DNA of 64,000 bases from Enterococcus viikkiensis (GTDB lineage: Bacteria > Bacillota > Bacilli > Lactobacillales > Enterococcaceae), in NCBI RefSeq assembly GCF_005405345.1, contig NZ_BJDW01000001.1, forward strand, positions 62,001-126,000, read 5' to 3'. Made by a program: the position numbers and the translations under genes. Below are positions 46,068-55,605 of this stretch, piece after piece; the first letter of the stretch is position 1, and each line of letters starts with the position of its first letter. The notes below the pieces were generated by a model. That model saw only the letters and a program-made list of their open reading frames with translations. It did not search any database and was not told the origin of the DNA.

Positions 46068-47420
46068 ATGGGTTTACGAAGTCATCTGGCGATTGCCGCC
46101 GGAAAGACCGCGCAATGGGGATTAAAAACTTTCTTTAAAGGTGGATCAAGTTATCCTGGTCAATTGGCCTTAAAATTAGATCCCCATATTTTAGATACAT
46201 TAGTAAAGGATTATAAAGTCGTCGTTGTCACTGGGACGAACGGAAAGACGTTGACCACGGCCTTGACTGTTAATATTTTAAAACAAGAATTTGATTATGT
46301 TTTGACGAATCCAACCGGTGCTAACATGGCCCAAGGAATTGTCTCGACCTTCTTAAACGCCAAAGGCAAGAAAGACGACAAAAAAATTGCCGTCCTTGAA
46401 ATCGATGAAGCGAGCCTAAGCAAGGTTACGGAATATATCAAACCCGAACTGTTCTTATTCACCAACATTTTCCGCGACCAAATGGATCGTTACGGTGAAA
46501 TCTATACCACTTATAAATTAATCGTTGATGGCGCGGCAAAATCACCACAGGCCCCAATCTTGTGTAATGGTGATTCACCGATCTTTAATTCGTTGGAAAC
46601 CATCAACCCTAGAAAATATTATGGCTTCGATCATTTGCCAGATAAAGAGCAAGACGCTCACTATAATACGGACGGGTTACTTTGTCCAAAATGTCAACAT
46701 ATCTTAAAATATAAAATGATCACTTATGCCAACCTTGGAAAGTATTATTGTCCTAACTGCGGCTTCCACCGTCCTGAATTGGATTACAAATTAACTGAAA
46801 TGAAGGCTATGGATAATCAATCTTCTGAGTTTGTGATTGACGGACAAGAGTATAAGATCGAAGTTGGCGGCATGTACAACGTTTATAACGCACTGGCAGC
46901 AACGGCGGTAGCAGAATATTATGGCGTTCCGCAGGAAAAAATCAAACGCGGCTTAGGCTACGATGAAAAAGTTTTTGGACGGCAAGAAGAGTTTGTAATT
47001 GACGGTAAAAAATGTACGTTAGTCTTAGTCAAAAATCCTGTCGGTTTGAACCAAGTGATCGATATGATTGGTTTAGCTCCTTATCCTTTTTCATTAGTTT
47101 CATTACTAAATGCGAATTATGCCGATGGAATCGACATTAGCTGGATCTGGGATGGCAATCATGAAGCCTTCACTGAAATGAATGTACCGGCGGTAATCGC
47201 AGGTGGTGACCGCCACACCGATATGGCTTTGCGTTTCCGAGTTGCAGGTATTCCTGACGACAAGCTAACCGAGACAGAAAGCTTGACGGAAACCATTGAA
47301 AAGATCAAACTATTGCCGACGGAACATGTGTATATCTTAGCAACGTATACCGCTGTCTTACAACTACGGAAAGAACTAGCCCAAAAAGGCTACATTAATG
47401 GAGGTATGGATCGTGGCTAA
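46068..47420 (+). CDS. murT: Lipid II isoglutaminyl synthase, MurT subunit
   Basis: Mur ligase-like subunit (450 residues) of the MurT-GatD complex that amidates D-Glu of lipid II to isoglutamine. P-loop [12 protein letters not shown] near residue 54, a Cys4 zinc ribbon in LCPKCQHIL and YYCPNCGF inserted in the middle domain, and a C-terminal DUF1727 domain. GatD overlaps its 3' end by 8 bases. Confidence 0.96.
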   Translation: MGLRSHLAIAAGKTAQWGLKTFFKGGSSYPGQLALKLDPHILDTLVKDYKVVVVTGTNGKTLTTALTVNILKQEFDYVLTNPTGANMAQGIVSTFLNAKGKKDDKKIAVLEIDEASLSKVTEYIKPELFLFTNIFRDQMDRYGEIYTTYKLIVDGAAKSPQAPILCNGDSPIFNSLETINPRKYYGFDHLPDKEQDAHYNTDGLLCPKCQHILKYKMITYANLGKYYCPNCGFHRPELDYKLTEMKAMDNQSSEFVIDGQEYKIEVGGMYNVYNALAATAVAEYYGVPQEKIKRGLGYDEKVFGRQEEFVIDGKKCTLVLVKNPVGLNQVIDMIGLAPYPFSLVSLLNANYADGIDISWIWDGNHEAFTEMNVPAVIAGGDRHTDMALRFRVAGIPDDKLTETESLTETIEKIKLLPTEHVYILATYTAVLQLRKELAQKGYINGGMDRG

Positions 47421-48099
47421 TTACGAATTGAACTTAGCACATTTATACGGCAATTTACTCAACACCTACGGGGATAACGGAAATTTATTGACCCTGAACT
47501 ATTATGCAAAACAAATGGGCATCGAGCTGAACTCGGAGATTGTCAGCATTTATCAAGACTTTGACCCTGATAAATATGACATGATCTTTTTTGGCGGCGG
47601 TCAAGATTACGAGCAAATGATCGTTTCAAAAGATATCCAAACGAAAAAAGCTGCCCTGAAAGAATACATCGAAAATGATGGTGTCATGCTAGCGATTTGT
47701 GGGGGCTATCAATTACTAGGCCATTACTATGTTGGTGCAGACGGTCAAAAAATTGAAGGAATTGGCGCGTTGGATCACTACACATTAAGCCAAGACAACC
47801 ATCGCTTTATCGGGGACATCGAGATTCAGAACCAAGAATTTGGTGAAACTTATTATGGCTTTGAAAATCATAACGGCCGCACCTTCTTAGGTGAAGGTGA
47901 ACGTCCGCTTGGCACAATCGTCAAAGGCAATGGCAATAATGGCGAAGATCAAGGAGAAGGCGTCATTTATAAAAACGTCTATGGTTCTTATTTCCACGGA
48001 CCGATCTTAGCTCGGAATAAATCTTTAGCCATTCGCTTGCTTCACACTGCGTTAAAAAATAAATACGGTGAAGAAGTTGCTTTGCCGGAAATAGCTTAA
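47413..48099 (+). CDS. gatD: Lipid II isoglutaminyl synthase, glutaminase subunit GatD
   Basis: Class I glutamine amidotransferase-like subunit (228 residues) that supplies ammonia to MurT. The catalytic Cys is in [11 protein letters not shown] and the His in [13 protein letters not shown]. The likely start is the GTG at 47413, inside the end of murT, with GGAGGT 7-8 bases upstream; an ATG at 47398 overlaps that ribosome binding site. Confidence 0.95.
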   Translation: MANYELNLAHLYGNLLNTYGDNGNLLTLNYYAKQMGIELNSEIVSIYQDFDPDKYDMIFFGGGQDYEQMIVSKDIQTKKAALKEYIENDGVMLAICGGYQLLGHYYVGADGQKIEGIGALDHYTLSQDNHRFIGDIEIQNQEFGETYYGFENHNGRTFLGEGERPLGTIVKGNGNNGEDQGEGVIYKNVYGSYFHGPILARNKSLAIRLLHTALKNKYGEEVALPEIA

Positions 48100-48106
48100 A
48101 CAAAAA

Positions 48107-48147
48107 AAGAATCATCCGCATTTTTTTGCGAATGATTCTTTTTTTGT
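48107..48147. terminator. Terminator between gatD and manA
   Basis: AAAGAATCATCCGC, T-rich loop, GCGAATGATTCTTT with A-tract before and T-tract after. It is usable in both directions for the convergent genes. Confidence 0.88.
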
Positions 48148-48148
48148 T

Positions 48149-49099
48149 TTATTTTGTTCCTGGCGTTGAAGCGATGATCTTCATTTCGCCTTCGACTTTC
48201 CATTCAGTAATTTCCGCTGGTAAGATACAACTTGTACCGGGCTTCATTTCATAGCTTTGCCCACCAACAATCAAATTACCATAGCCTTCGATCACGGTCA
48301 CTAGCGTATAGTCACCGGATTTTTTCAAGGAAAGTTCACCGACAACATCCCATTCGTAAACATTAAAGAATTCGGTCTTCAAGTAAGTGATTACAGAAGA
48401 TGTGCCCTTCTTGCTTTCCGTTATTTCTAACTTAGGACTAATCGCTGGGACGGTCGTTACATCGATCGATTGTTGAATATGCAATTCACGTGTATTCCCT
48501 TGATCGTCTTTGCGATCGTAATCATACACCCGATAAGTCGTATCAGAGCTCTGTTGTGTTTCTAAAATCATGATGCCTTTACCGATCGCGTGGATTGTTC
48601 CACTTGGCACGTAGAAAAAGTCTCCCGCTTTAACTGGCACGCGACGCAATAAATCATCCCAACGACCTGCTTCGATCCATTCCGCTAATTCTTCACGAGT
48701 CTTAGCATTGTGACCGTAAACAATTTCTGAGCCGGGTTTCGCATTAATAATATACCAACATTCAGTCTTACCTAATTCACCTTCGTGTTTCAACCCATAG
48801 CTGTCATCTGGATGAACTTGGACAGATAGATCATCTTCTGCATCCAAAATTTTCGTTAACAATGGGAAAACGTCCCCTTCAGCGTTGCCGAACAGTTCCC
48901 GATGCTCTTGCCAAAGCTCGCTGATGGTCTTGCCTTTGTATGGCCCATTCTCTACGATACTTACGCCATGAGGATGTCCACTGATAGCCCAATCTTCACC
49001 GATTTTATCGTTCGGGATATCAAAACCAAAAACGGTATGGAGTTGATCACCACCCCAAATTTTTTCTTGAAATACGGGTTTTAAAAATAATGGTTCCAT
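48149..49099 (-). CDS. manA: Mannose-6-phosphate isomerase, class I
   Basis: Zinc enzyme of 316 residues converting mannose-6-P to fructose-6-P. Cupin-type metal ligands are in VQVHPDDSYG, GKTECWYII and VPSGTIHAIGKG, and the ILETQQSSDTTYRVYDYDR block is typical of Firmicutes ManA. Not next to a PTS operon here. Confidence 0.94.
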   Translation of the reverse strand: MEPLFLKPVFQEKIWGGDQLHTVFGFDIPNDKIGEDWAISGHPHGVSIVENGPYKGKTISELWQEHRELFGNAEGDVFPLLTKILDAEDDLSVQVHPDDSYGLKHEGELGKTECWYIINAKPGSEIVYGHNAKTREELAEWIEAGRWDDLLRRVPVKAGDFFYVPSGTIHAIGKGIMILETQQSSDTTYRVYDYDRKDDQGNTRELHIQQSIDVTTVPAISPKLEITESKKGTSSVITYLKTEFFNVYEWDVVGELSLKKSGDYTLVTVIEGYGNLIVGGQSYEMKPGTSCILPAEITEWKVEGEMKIIASTPGTK

Positions 49100-49124
49100 G
49101 AGTTGTTGCTCCTTTTAAGTATAG

Positions 49125-50156
49125 TTATTTTTGATAAATTTTCCTTCGTTCATTTAAATAGCAGGCTAAAATTTCATCACGTTGCGCTACATAACGAGCT
49201 CGATGATCTTCTAGATGAACACGATTCGACAGAAAAATAAAGGCTGATTGCTTTTCAATATCCAGCATCAGAAATGTTCCCGTGTAGCCCGTGTGGAAAA
49301 GCAGTGGGGCTCGATCTTTCGGACTGAATTTCAAATCCCAGCCTAGTGAACGCTCGCCCTTTTTTGTTGGGGTCTGGTCCTTTAGCAATGCACGAATTGT
49401 CTTGTCATGTAAATAAATTTTATCCTGAACGCGCCCAAGATTCAAATACATTTTCGCAAATTTACTTAAATCTTTCAGATTCGTAAACAGTCCTGCGTTG
49501 CCAGCATGCTCTGCTAAAATTCGCGCCTTCGGATCATGGGTGATGCCCTTTAGAATCCTCCCATCACTTTGCTTTTGCGTCGGAACGATTCGATCATAAG
49601 GGGGTGCTGGTAAAAAAAGACTCGCTGACATCTGTAACGGCTGTAGAATTTCTTGCTTGAAAACCTCAATCACGTCTTTTTCATAGAGCTCTTCAATCAG
49701 GAAACCTAATAAAATTGTTCCCGCGTCCGTATACTGTACAACTTTTCCAAGCCCCTCACCCGAGTCTAATTTCAGATAAGCGCTGCGCAATTCTGCCGCG
49801 TTCAACCGATTACGATTAGGAATATAGGTCTGAATATCAGATGTATGGGTCAATAAGTGGCGCAATGTGATTCTACGATTTTGAAAATCCGGCAATAAGT
49901 CATGTAGCGGCTGATCCCAAGTAAGCTTGCCTGCTTCAAACAGTCTCAGCATAACAGTCGTGGTACAAACGACTTTGGTTAACGACGCCACATCGAAAAG
50001 AAAATCTTCTGCCATTGGAATGATAGTCGGTTCAATTTGCGCGTTGCCTAGTACCTGTACTTCTTCCTGTTGATCTTCAATAAATTGAAAAACCGCACCG
50101 GGAAAAATATTCTGCCGCATCTTTGCTTCAATTAAGTGAAGTGTCTCTGGATACAT
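49125..50156 (-). CDS. Serine hydrolase (class C beta-lactamase fold)
   Basis: A 343-residue protein of the beta-lactamase/D-Ala-D-Ala carboxypeptidase-like family. Catalytic S-x-x-K in FDVASLTKVVCTT, the tyrosine motif in VVQYTDAGTILLGFL and an HTGYTG box near the C terminus are intact. There is no signal peptide from the chosen ATG at 50156 (AAGGG upstream), suggesting a cytoplasmic esterase or peptidase. A longer reading from 50243 adds 29 residues with a hydrophobic stretch but no ribosome binding site. Confidence 0.82.
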   Translation of the reverse strand: MYPETLHLIEAKMRQNIFPGAVFQFIEDQQEEVQVLGNAQIEPTIIPMAEDFLFDVASLTKVVCTTTVMLRLFEAGKLTWDQPLHDLLPDFQNRRITLRHLLTHTSDIQTYIPNRNRLNAAELRSAYLKLDSGEGLGKVVQYTDAGTILLGFLIEELYEKDVIEVFKQEILQPLQMSASLFLPAPPYDRIVPTQKQSDGRILKGITHDPKARILAEHAGNAGLFTNLKDLSKFAKMYLNLGRVQDKIYLHDKTIRALLKDQTPTKKGERSLGWDLKFSPKDRAPLLFHTGYTGTFLMLDIEKQSAFIFLSNRVHLEDHRARYVAQRDEILACYLNERRKIYQK

Positions 50157-50284
50157 TTCAGCCCTTCTCTCAAAATTAGTTTCCCAAAAAGTATAGCATA
50201 ACCAGAAAGCAAAAACGTTTGAACCTGTAAAAAAAGGAATCACTTAAGTGAAGAGTTACGTGTAAAATAAACAGAACGGTTAGC

Positions 50285-50315
50285 AAAAAAAGCCGCGATT
50301 GCTCGCGGCTTTTTA
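50285..50315 (-). terminator. Terminator after the VOC gene
   Basis: Minus strand AAAAAGCCGCGA, loop GCAAT, a complementary TCGCGGCTTTTT and further T. It lies directly after the stop of the VOC-family gene. Confidence 0.88.
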
Positions 50316-51137
50316 CTATTTCAATACAAACCACCATTCAAGTCCAGCTGGATCGTAAATCGTAATCAATGATTGCTTCTTATCACAGAAATATTTGTGC
50401 TCTTTCTCATCTAGACGGCTGCTTAATTCTGTCAACATTTCTTTTGAAACGAGAAATTGTAAAAAGTCTAATCCTAAAACTTTATCCGTTGGTTCATCAA
50501 TCGTTCCACCAGTAGCAACAGTTAAACCAACATTAAATTCGCCACGGTTTAAAACCAGCTCCTCTTTTGTCTCATCATGAACCGTTAAACCTAAGATTTC
50601 CGCCAAAAATTCCTGTTGACGAGTTAGATCACTAATATTCAAATGGATCTTATCAAAATAAGCGTCGTGGATTTTCTCCCTTTTGGTCGCCTTTTCTTCT
50701 AATTTCTTAAAATCAAGACTGATTGGTTCAGCTGTTGAACGTTCATTACTAGGCGCATAGAAAATTTCAATTTCATTTCCCTCTGGATCTTCAAACAGCA
50801 AGCCCATTTCATCATCAGCCTGTAAGGCAGACTTCACGGGATACTTTTCTTTTTCAGCACGATAGTAAACGTTCGCTAATTCTTCAATGTTCGGCACAAC
50901 TAATGAGACACGCTGCATCTTTTTAATTTCTCCACGATATTCACTTGCTCGTGGACTTTCTTCCAACCAAAGCAATTCTCTGGCTGGATCTTTGTATCCT
51001 AAAATCGCTAATTCGTTTTCTTCCCGCAACAAATGCAAACCAATGATATCACGATAAAAATGAATCATTCCATCCCGGTCTTTTACACGAATGGCAATTG
51101 TTTTTAAATTCAGTTTCCCTAAATGAAAATTATTCAT
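50316..51137 (-). CDS. VOC family protein (CatE/glyoxalase-like, two domains)
   Basis: A 273-residue protein with two vicinal-oxygen-chelate modules (about 1-130 and 165-273). Metal-ligand-like positions are visible: LKTIAIRVKDRDGMIHFY at the start of module 1, GNEIEIFY at its end, and DKIHLNISDLTRQQEFL in module 2, so it may bind Fe or Mn as in catechol 2,3-dioxygenases. Substrate unknown. Confidence 0.82.
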   Translation of the reverse strand: MNNFHLGKLNLKTIAIRVKDRDGMIHFYRDIIGLHLLREENELAILGYKDPARELLWLEESPRASEYRGEIKKMQRVSLVVPNIEELANVYYRAEKEKYPVKSALQADDEMGLLFEDPEGNEIEIFYAPSNERSTAEPISLDFKKLEEKATKREKIHDAYFDKIHLNISDLTRQQEFLAEILGLTVHDETKEELVLNRGEFNVGLTVATGGTIDEPTDKVLGLDFLQFLVSKEMLTELSSRLDEKEHKYFCDKKQSLITIYDPAGLEWWFVLK

Positions 51138-51430
51138 GGTCGTCTTCCCTCCGTCATTCCTATTTTAACGAGGGAGTCTGAATCACGCAAGTGAAACCTA
51201 TTCCTAGCGAACGTTTATCGGCGTTGCTTTTTCATAACCAGATTTTAGTGAAATCTTCAATCGAAAGAGAAAGGTAATCTACTGAAATAACTAGGTCATT
51301 TTTGAAAATTCTTTGAGTATTTTCTTTTATATTCGTCAAATTGAATAAAAAAGGTTGGATAACACTTGTAATCGCAGTATAAATAGATTAAATTGAATTC
51401 TATATTAAGAAAGAAAAGATATTAGAAAAA

Positions 51431-51739
51431 ATGAATCACTCAGTAACTACAAAAGAATTTATGTCGCTTGTCGCAAACGAATCCGTGGATGTTTTAGATT
51501 TAAGAGACCCTGAATTTTATGATAGCTTTGATTTATTGAAAGGCTCCAGTGTCCTTCAAATTCCTTTGACTCAACTACCGAATCAATTAGGTCAATTAAA
51601 CAAAGGTAAAACGTATTACCTTTTCACTCAATTTGGGGGTCGTTCAAAAACAATGGCTCAATTTTTAAGAGATCAGGGCTATCATGTTCTTAATGTCATT
51701 GGTGGAACATCCGCTTATCAAAAATATATGGCGAGCTAA
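51431..51739 (+). CDS. Rhodanese-fold protein lacking the catalytic cysteine
   Basis: A 102-residue single rhodanese domain with VDVLDLRDPEFYDSFDLLKG at the N-terminal signature. The active-site loop normally C-x-x-G-x-R-S reads T-Q-F-G-G-R-S here, so the persulfide cysteine is replaced by Thr and sulfurtransferase activity is unlikely. The ribosome binding site is weak. It lies 102 bp upstream of an azoreductase gene, with no terminator between. A plausible promoter is TTGTAA, 17 bp, TAAATT just upstream. Confidence 0.78.
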   Translation: MNHSVTTKEFMSLVANESVDVLDLRDPEFYDSFDLLKGSSVLQIPLTQLPNQLGQLNKGKTYYLFTQFGGRSKTMAQFLRDQGYHVLNVIGGTSAYQKYMAS

Positions 51740-51841
51740 AACGTCAATACTTTGATTCGCCAAGCAGATAAATTGCGTATTATAACTTTTTTGTGTAGAT
51801 TGTCCATAGAAAAAAATTAGAAATCATAAGGAGTGTTCGTC

Positions 51842-52462
51842 GTGGCAAATGTTTTAGTCGTAAATGCCCACCCGTTGTCAGCAGAAGATTCACAAACTGT
51901 TACTATTTTAGACACATTTATTGAGGAACATCAATTACGTCATCCAGAAGATGTTATCACTATGCTAGATTTGTATTATACGGATCTACCTGAAATTGAT
52001 GGTGATCTGTTATCCGCTTGGAAAAGCTTGCAACAGGGTACTGAATTCACTGATTTAAGTGACGCCCAACAAGAAAAGGTTCGAATGTTTAATGAATTCA
52101 CTGATCAATTTTTAGCAAGTGAAAAAATTGTTATTGCAAATGCTTTATGGAACTTGAATATTCCTTCCAAGTTGAAGTCTTGGTTTGACACCATCAATGT
52201 CGCTGGTAAAACCTTTAGATATACTGCTGAAGGACCTGTTGGTTTGATTACTGACAAAAAGGTTATCCACATCCAATCAAGTGGTGGCACCTATAATGGA
52301 CAAGATTTTTCAGCACAATACGTCAAAGGCATTATGAATTTTATCGGTATCACTGACTTTGATTCTATTTATATTGAAGGTGCAGATTACGATCCTGAAA
52401 AGGCTCCTGAAATTATAGCAGCAGCAAAGGAAAAAGCAAAAGTTTTAGCCGCACAATTTTAA
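51842..52462 (+). CDS. azoA: FMN-dependent NADH-azoreductase (AzoA-like)
   Basis: Flavodoxin-fold quinone/azo reductase of 206 residues, similar throughout to E. faecalis AzoA (VVNAHPL start, NALWNLNIPSKLKSWFDTIN, GKTFRYTAEGPVGL, IQSSGGTY). The start is most likely the GTG at 51842, 8 bases after AAGGAG; a GTG 9 bases earlier overlaps that site. Probable role is quinone or electrophile detoxification using NAD(P)H. Confidence 0.92.
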   Translation: MANVLVVNAHPLSAEDSQTVTILDTFIEEHQLRHPEDVITMLDLYYTDLPEIDGDLLSAWKSLQQGTEFTDLSDAQQEKVRMFNEFTDQFLASEKIVIANALWNLNIPSKLKSWFDTINVAGKTFRYTAEGPVGLITDKKVIHIQSSGGTYNGQDFSAQYVKGIMNFIGITDFDSIYIEGADYDPEKAPEIIAAAKEKAKVLAAQF

Positions 52463-52476
52463 TCCAATCACAGCGC

Positions 52477-52515
52477 AAAAAAGGACCGTCGATTATTGAT
52501 CGACTGGTCCTTTTT
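52477..52515. terminator. Bidirectional terminator between azoA and AI-2E gene
   Basis: AAAAAAGGACCGTCGAT, loop TATTG, ATCGACTGGTCCTTTTT. It overlaps the 3' end of the convergent AI-2E family gene. Confidence 0.88.
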
Positions 52516-53662
52516 CTTCGCCTTCGTTGTCATATAAAGGCGATACACGTTTATACCATTCAAATATATGGATTACAACTACTTTTGCAACCGCATAAAA
52601 TGGAATTCCCAAAATGACTCCGGAAATCCCAAAAATTTTTCCAGCTGTCAATAAGACAAACATAATCGTTACCGGATGAATTTCTAATTGATTGCCTAAA
52701 ACTAATGGGGAAACAATTCGCCCTTCAATCGTCTGCTCAATCGCAAAAACAATGATCACCTTCACTAACATGAACGGACTTGTGACGATCGCAATAAAAA
52801 TGACTGGAATCATCGCTAAAAAAGAACCTAAATAAGGAATCAAATTTAAAAAGCCCGCCAAGATCCCTAATGTGATCGCATAATTTAAACCCGCGATTGA
52901 AAAACCAATGATGAACATCACTGCCACGGCAAAGGCCACAGTCAATTGCCCCCGAATGTAAGAAGCCAGCTGCGAATTCATTTCCGTCAATACCCGTAAC
53001 GTTGGTTCTCTCGTCTTATCCGGCAAAAATTTAAGCAAATATGGGGCTAATTTGTCCCCATCTTTCAATAAGAAAAAGAGAATGATCGGTGCCGTAATTA
53101 AAGCAATCACGACGGTCGCCAGTGTAGAAACAACGTTTCCTAATCCTTGCAGCGTAACGCGAGAAACATTTTGCGTAATCTCTGTCAAAGATTCCAATAA
53201 TTTTTGCAGACTGCTTTCAATATGTTCTTGGAAGGGTTGGAATGATCGATCTTTAAAGATTTCATTTGCTTTGTCTGTAATCGTATCGAAGTAGCCAGGC
53301 ATACTTTTAATCAATGAGCCGACTTGCTCACGGATCATCGGCACGATCACAACGATTCCCCACGCAATCAACGCGACAACGACAATGAATAGCAAAACAA
53401 TCCCTATCGACCGTTTGATTCCCTTGCGTTCCAAGAAATTTACGACTGGATTCATTAAGTAATACAAGATTCCGGCGATCACTACCGGTAACCCAACGAT
53501 CGCGAAAAATTGTCCTATTGGTTCAAAAAGATAAGAAACCTTTGTAAATACTAACGTAATCAATAGGAGCAATAAAACGATGATCAGGGCCACCACCACT
53601 TGGCTATTTAAAAACCATTTCCAAAACCACGAGGTGCGTTCCCCTAATTTCTTTTTATCCAT
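52493..53662 (-). CDS. AI-2E family transporter (PerM/YtvI-like)
   Basis: A 389-residue polytopic membrane protein with the family's split arrangement: helices at about 18-90, an extracytoplasmic region (about 110-190), then five more helices with the signatures NLIPYLGSFLAMIP and GRIVSPLVLGNQLEIHP. Members have been linked to AI-2 export, sodium/proton exchange and other substrates, so function is not fixed by family. Confidence 0.88.
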   Translation of the reverse strand: MDKKKLGERTSWFWKWFLNSQVVVALIIVLLLLLITLVFTKVSYLFEPIGQFFAIVGLPVVIAGILYYLMNPVVNFLERKGIKRSIGIVLLFIVVVALIAWGIVVIVPMIREQVGSLIKSMPGYFDTITDKANEIFKDRSFQPFQEHIESSLQKLLESLTEITQNVSRVTLQGLGNVVSTLATVVIALITAPIILFFLLKDGDKLAPYLLKFLPDKTREPTLRVLTEMNSQLASYIRGQLTVAFAVAVMFIIGFSIAGLNYAITLGILAGFLNLIPYLGSFLAMIPVIFIAIVTSPFMLVKVIIVFAIEQTIEGRIVSPLVLGNQLEIHPVTIMFVLLTAGKIFGISGVILGIPFYAVAKVVVIHIFEWYKRVSPLYDNEGEEKGPVDQ

Positions 53663-53674
53663 ACTCTCACATCC

Positions 53675-54019
53675 CTACTGAAACGTAATCTTCATTCCAA
53701 CTTCTAATTCTGGAAGTTTTTCTGGACTCACATAGACCGCATTGGCAATTGTTCCTACTTCTTTTTGAAAGAAAATCGTCGCGTGACCGATCTCATTTAA
53801 ATTTTGATTTGCCACCGGACCCACGCCCTGCACTTGATAGCTTTGGTCGCCGAAGATGATGCGACTACCTGCTTTTAACGCAATCGGCTCATCATTAATT
53901 GTCTTCTGAACGACAGAGACATCCAGCAAATCTGGTGTGATGCTTTCGCCAAAAAGTACGATAATATTTTCATCATTAACTGCGTCTTTGCCAATTTGAG
54001 TTATTTCCGTTACTGTCAT
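53675..54019 (-). CDS. Orphan PTS glucitol/sorbitol IIA-like protein without the phosphorylated histidine
   Basis: A 114-residue protein that aligns along its length with E. coli SrlB (IIA-Gut), including VGPVANQNLNEIGHATIFF. The phosphorylation site His43 of SrlB falls at Gln38 here (DVSVVQK), while the second conserved His is kept. No sorbitol IIB or IIC genes are nearby. It is therefore unlikely to transfer phosphate and may be regulatory or have another role. It lies 12 bp upstream of the AI-2E family gene on the same strand. Confidence 0.8.
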   Translation of the reverse strand: MTVTEITQIGKDAVNDENIIVLFGESITPDLLDVSVVQKTINDEPIALKAGSRIIFGDQSYQVQGVGPVANQNLNEIGHATIFFQKEVGTIANAVYVSPEKLPELEVGMKITFQ

Positions 54020-54126
54020 AATTCACGCTCTTTCTTAGTTTATTTTCCAATTATATCACAAAGTTAGCGCTATCCAAGAAGGAATAAACTTGCTAAAATA
54101 GGAGGTACATTGAAGGAGGTTTTCAA

Positions 54127-55146
54127 ATGATTCAAAAGATACTCTTAGGAACATATACTCGCCGTGTAAGTGAAGGCATCTATCAAATCGAATTAGATAC
54201 CACCACTGAAACGCTGAACAATTTGCAATTGATTACTAAGGAAACGAGTCCTACTTACCTTGCTAAAAGCAAAGAAAACTATCTGTATTCCGTAACAAGT
54301 CATGAAGGCGAAGGCGGCGTCTCTAGTTATAATCCGCAAAGTAACTTATTAAACAATGTAACAGAAGAAGGCGCACCTCCTTGCTACGTTGCCGTAGACG
54401 ATAACCGTCAATTAGTATATGGCGCCAACTACCATAAAGGTGAAGTAAATACGTATGCCATCCAAAACGATGGCTCACTAAAAGCCGTTGCTTCTATTAT
54501 CCATACAGAGCCCACTGGCCCGCATAAAAATCAAGATCATGCCCATGCCCATTACAGCGATTTGACTCCGGATCAGCGTTTAGTTGTTTGTGACCTTGGG
54601 ACAGATCGCATTTATACTTACGATGTCGCTGGCTCAGGTGAGATTGAAGAAGTCGCAGTTTATGTGGCTGAACCTGGTACGGGGCCACGTCATCTTGTTT
54701 TCCACCCGAATAAAGCATTGGCTTATCTATTTGGTGAATTAGACAGCAGCGTAAGTGTCTTAGCCTACGACAAGACTGACGGTAGCTTCACTCAAAAACA
54801 AAAAGTTTCGACCTTACCGTCAGATTTCGACGGCGAAAACGGCGGTGCAGCTATCCGCATTTCAACCGATGGACGTTACTTGTACGCATCAAATCGTGGT
54901 CATAACTCTATCGCAGTCTTTGCCATTGATGAAGCTGGAACGACGATTGAAATGATCCAATCCATCTCAACAGAAGGTGATTTCCCTAGAGACTTTGCTT
55001 TAAGTTCCGATGACGCCTACGTAGTAGCTGCTAATCAAAATAGCGACAACTTAACCTTATACCGTCGCGATGCTGAAACTGGACTTTTAACAATGATTCA
55101 AAAAGATGTTTACGCGCCAGAAGCCGTTTGCGTATATTTTGATTAA
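54127..55146 (+). CDS. Lactonase family beta-propeller (6-phosphogluconolactonase-like)
   Basis: A 339-residue seven-bladed propeller protein of the YbhE/Pgl lactonase family. Blade motifs include LLGTYTRRVSEGIYQIEL, HAHYSDLTPDQR and GPRHLVFHPN. Cytoplasmic, with GAAGGAGG as ribosome binding site. It may hydrolyse 6-phosphogluconolactone, but other lactones are possible. Confidence 0.88.
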   Translation: MIQKILLGTYTRRVSEGIYQIELDTTTETLNNLQLITKETSPTYLAKSKENYLYSVTSHEGEGGVSSYNPQSNLLNNVTEEGAPPCYVAVDDNRQLVYGANYHKGEVNTYAIQNDGSLKAVASIIHTEPTGPHKNQDHAHAHYSDLTPDQRLVVCDLGTDRIYTYDVAGSGEIEEVAVYVAEPGTGPRHLVFHPNKALAYLFGELDSSVSVLAYDKTDGSFTQKQKVSTLPSDFDGENGGAAIRISTDGRYLYASNRGHNSIAVFAIDEAGTTIEMIQSISTEGDFPRDFALSSDDAYVVAANQNSDNLTLYRRDAETGLLTMIQKDVYAPEAVCVYFD

Positions 55147-55168
55147 GTCAATTTGAGAGGATTCTAAA

Positions 55169-55330
55169 ATGAATAAAGAAGAAGTCATCGAGCGGCTAAA
55201 AAAAGATTTGGACTTGCCGAATTTTAAAGGCCGACTTGAGGAAAAAGAATACACCGAAGAGGAATATCAAAAAATCAAAAAAGATCTGAATGACTATTTT
55301 GAAGATTATGTAAGAAATATCGAGATCTAA
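55169..55330 (+). CDS. Small acidic protein, 53 aa, unknown function
   Basis: ATG at 55169 with AGAGG 7-8 bases upstream, ending TAA at 55330, directly followed by a strong terminator. The sequence starts MNKEEVIERLKKDLDLPNF and is rich in Glu, Asp and Lys with predicted helices and several Tyr near the end. It is 22 bp behind the lactonase stop, so probably cotranscribed. I do not recognise the family. Confidence 0.7.
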   Translation: MNKEEVIERLKKDLDLPNFKGRLEEKEYTEEEYQKIKKDLNDYFEDYVRNIEI

Positions 55331-55334
55331 AAGT

Positions 55335-55376
55335 CTGAGGCCCGCGTGAAGCTTTCACGTGGGCCTCAGTTTTTTT
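55335..55376 (+). terminator. Terminator after the 53-aa ORF
   Basis: CTGAGGCCCGCGTGAA, loop GCT, TTCACGTGGGCCTCAG followed by T7. A 16-bp stem, one of the strongest in the window. Confidence 0.93.
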
Positions 55377-55605
55377 ATATGTACGATGTTGGCTATGTTA
55401 AAAATTGATTGAGCTACCGTTGTTGGCTTGGTTTATGGAATTCATTTTCCAAAACCTACGGAAAACGTGTTTGATTCACATCACGCTTACGATTCCACTA
55501 GTCACACCGAAAGTTACAGGCAACTCATAAAAATGAAGAAAGTAATTTTTTAATTGACGCTTATTCAGGGCGACCTATGATTTTTTAACCTGCTGAAGCA
55601 AAAAA

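Noticed and set aside
46525-46707. Various 60-90 codon frames inside murT, suf, pbp and other genes
   Set aside because: They overlap strongly supported genes in other frames and lack ribosome binding sites and family features.
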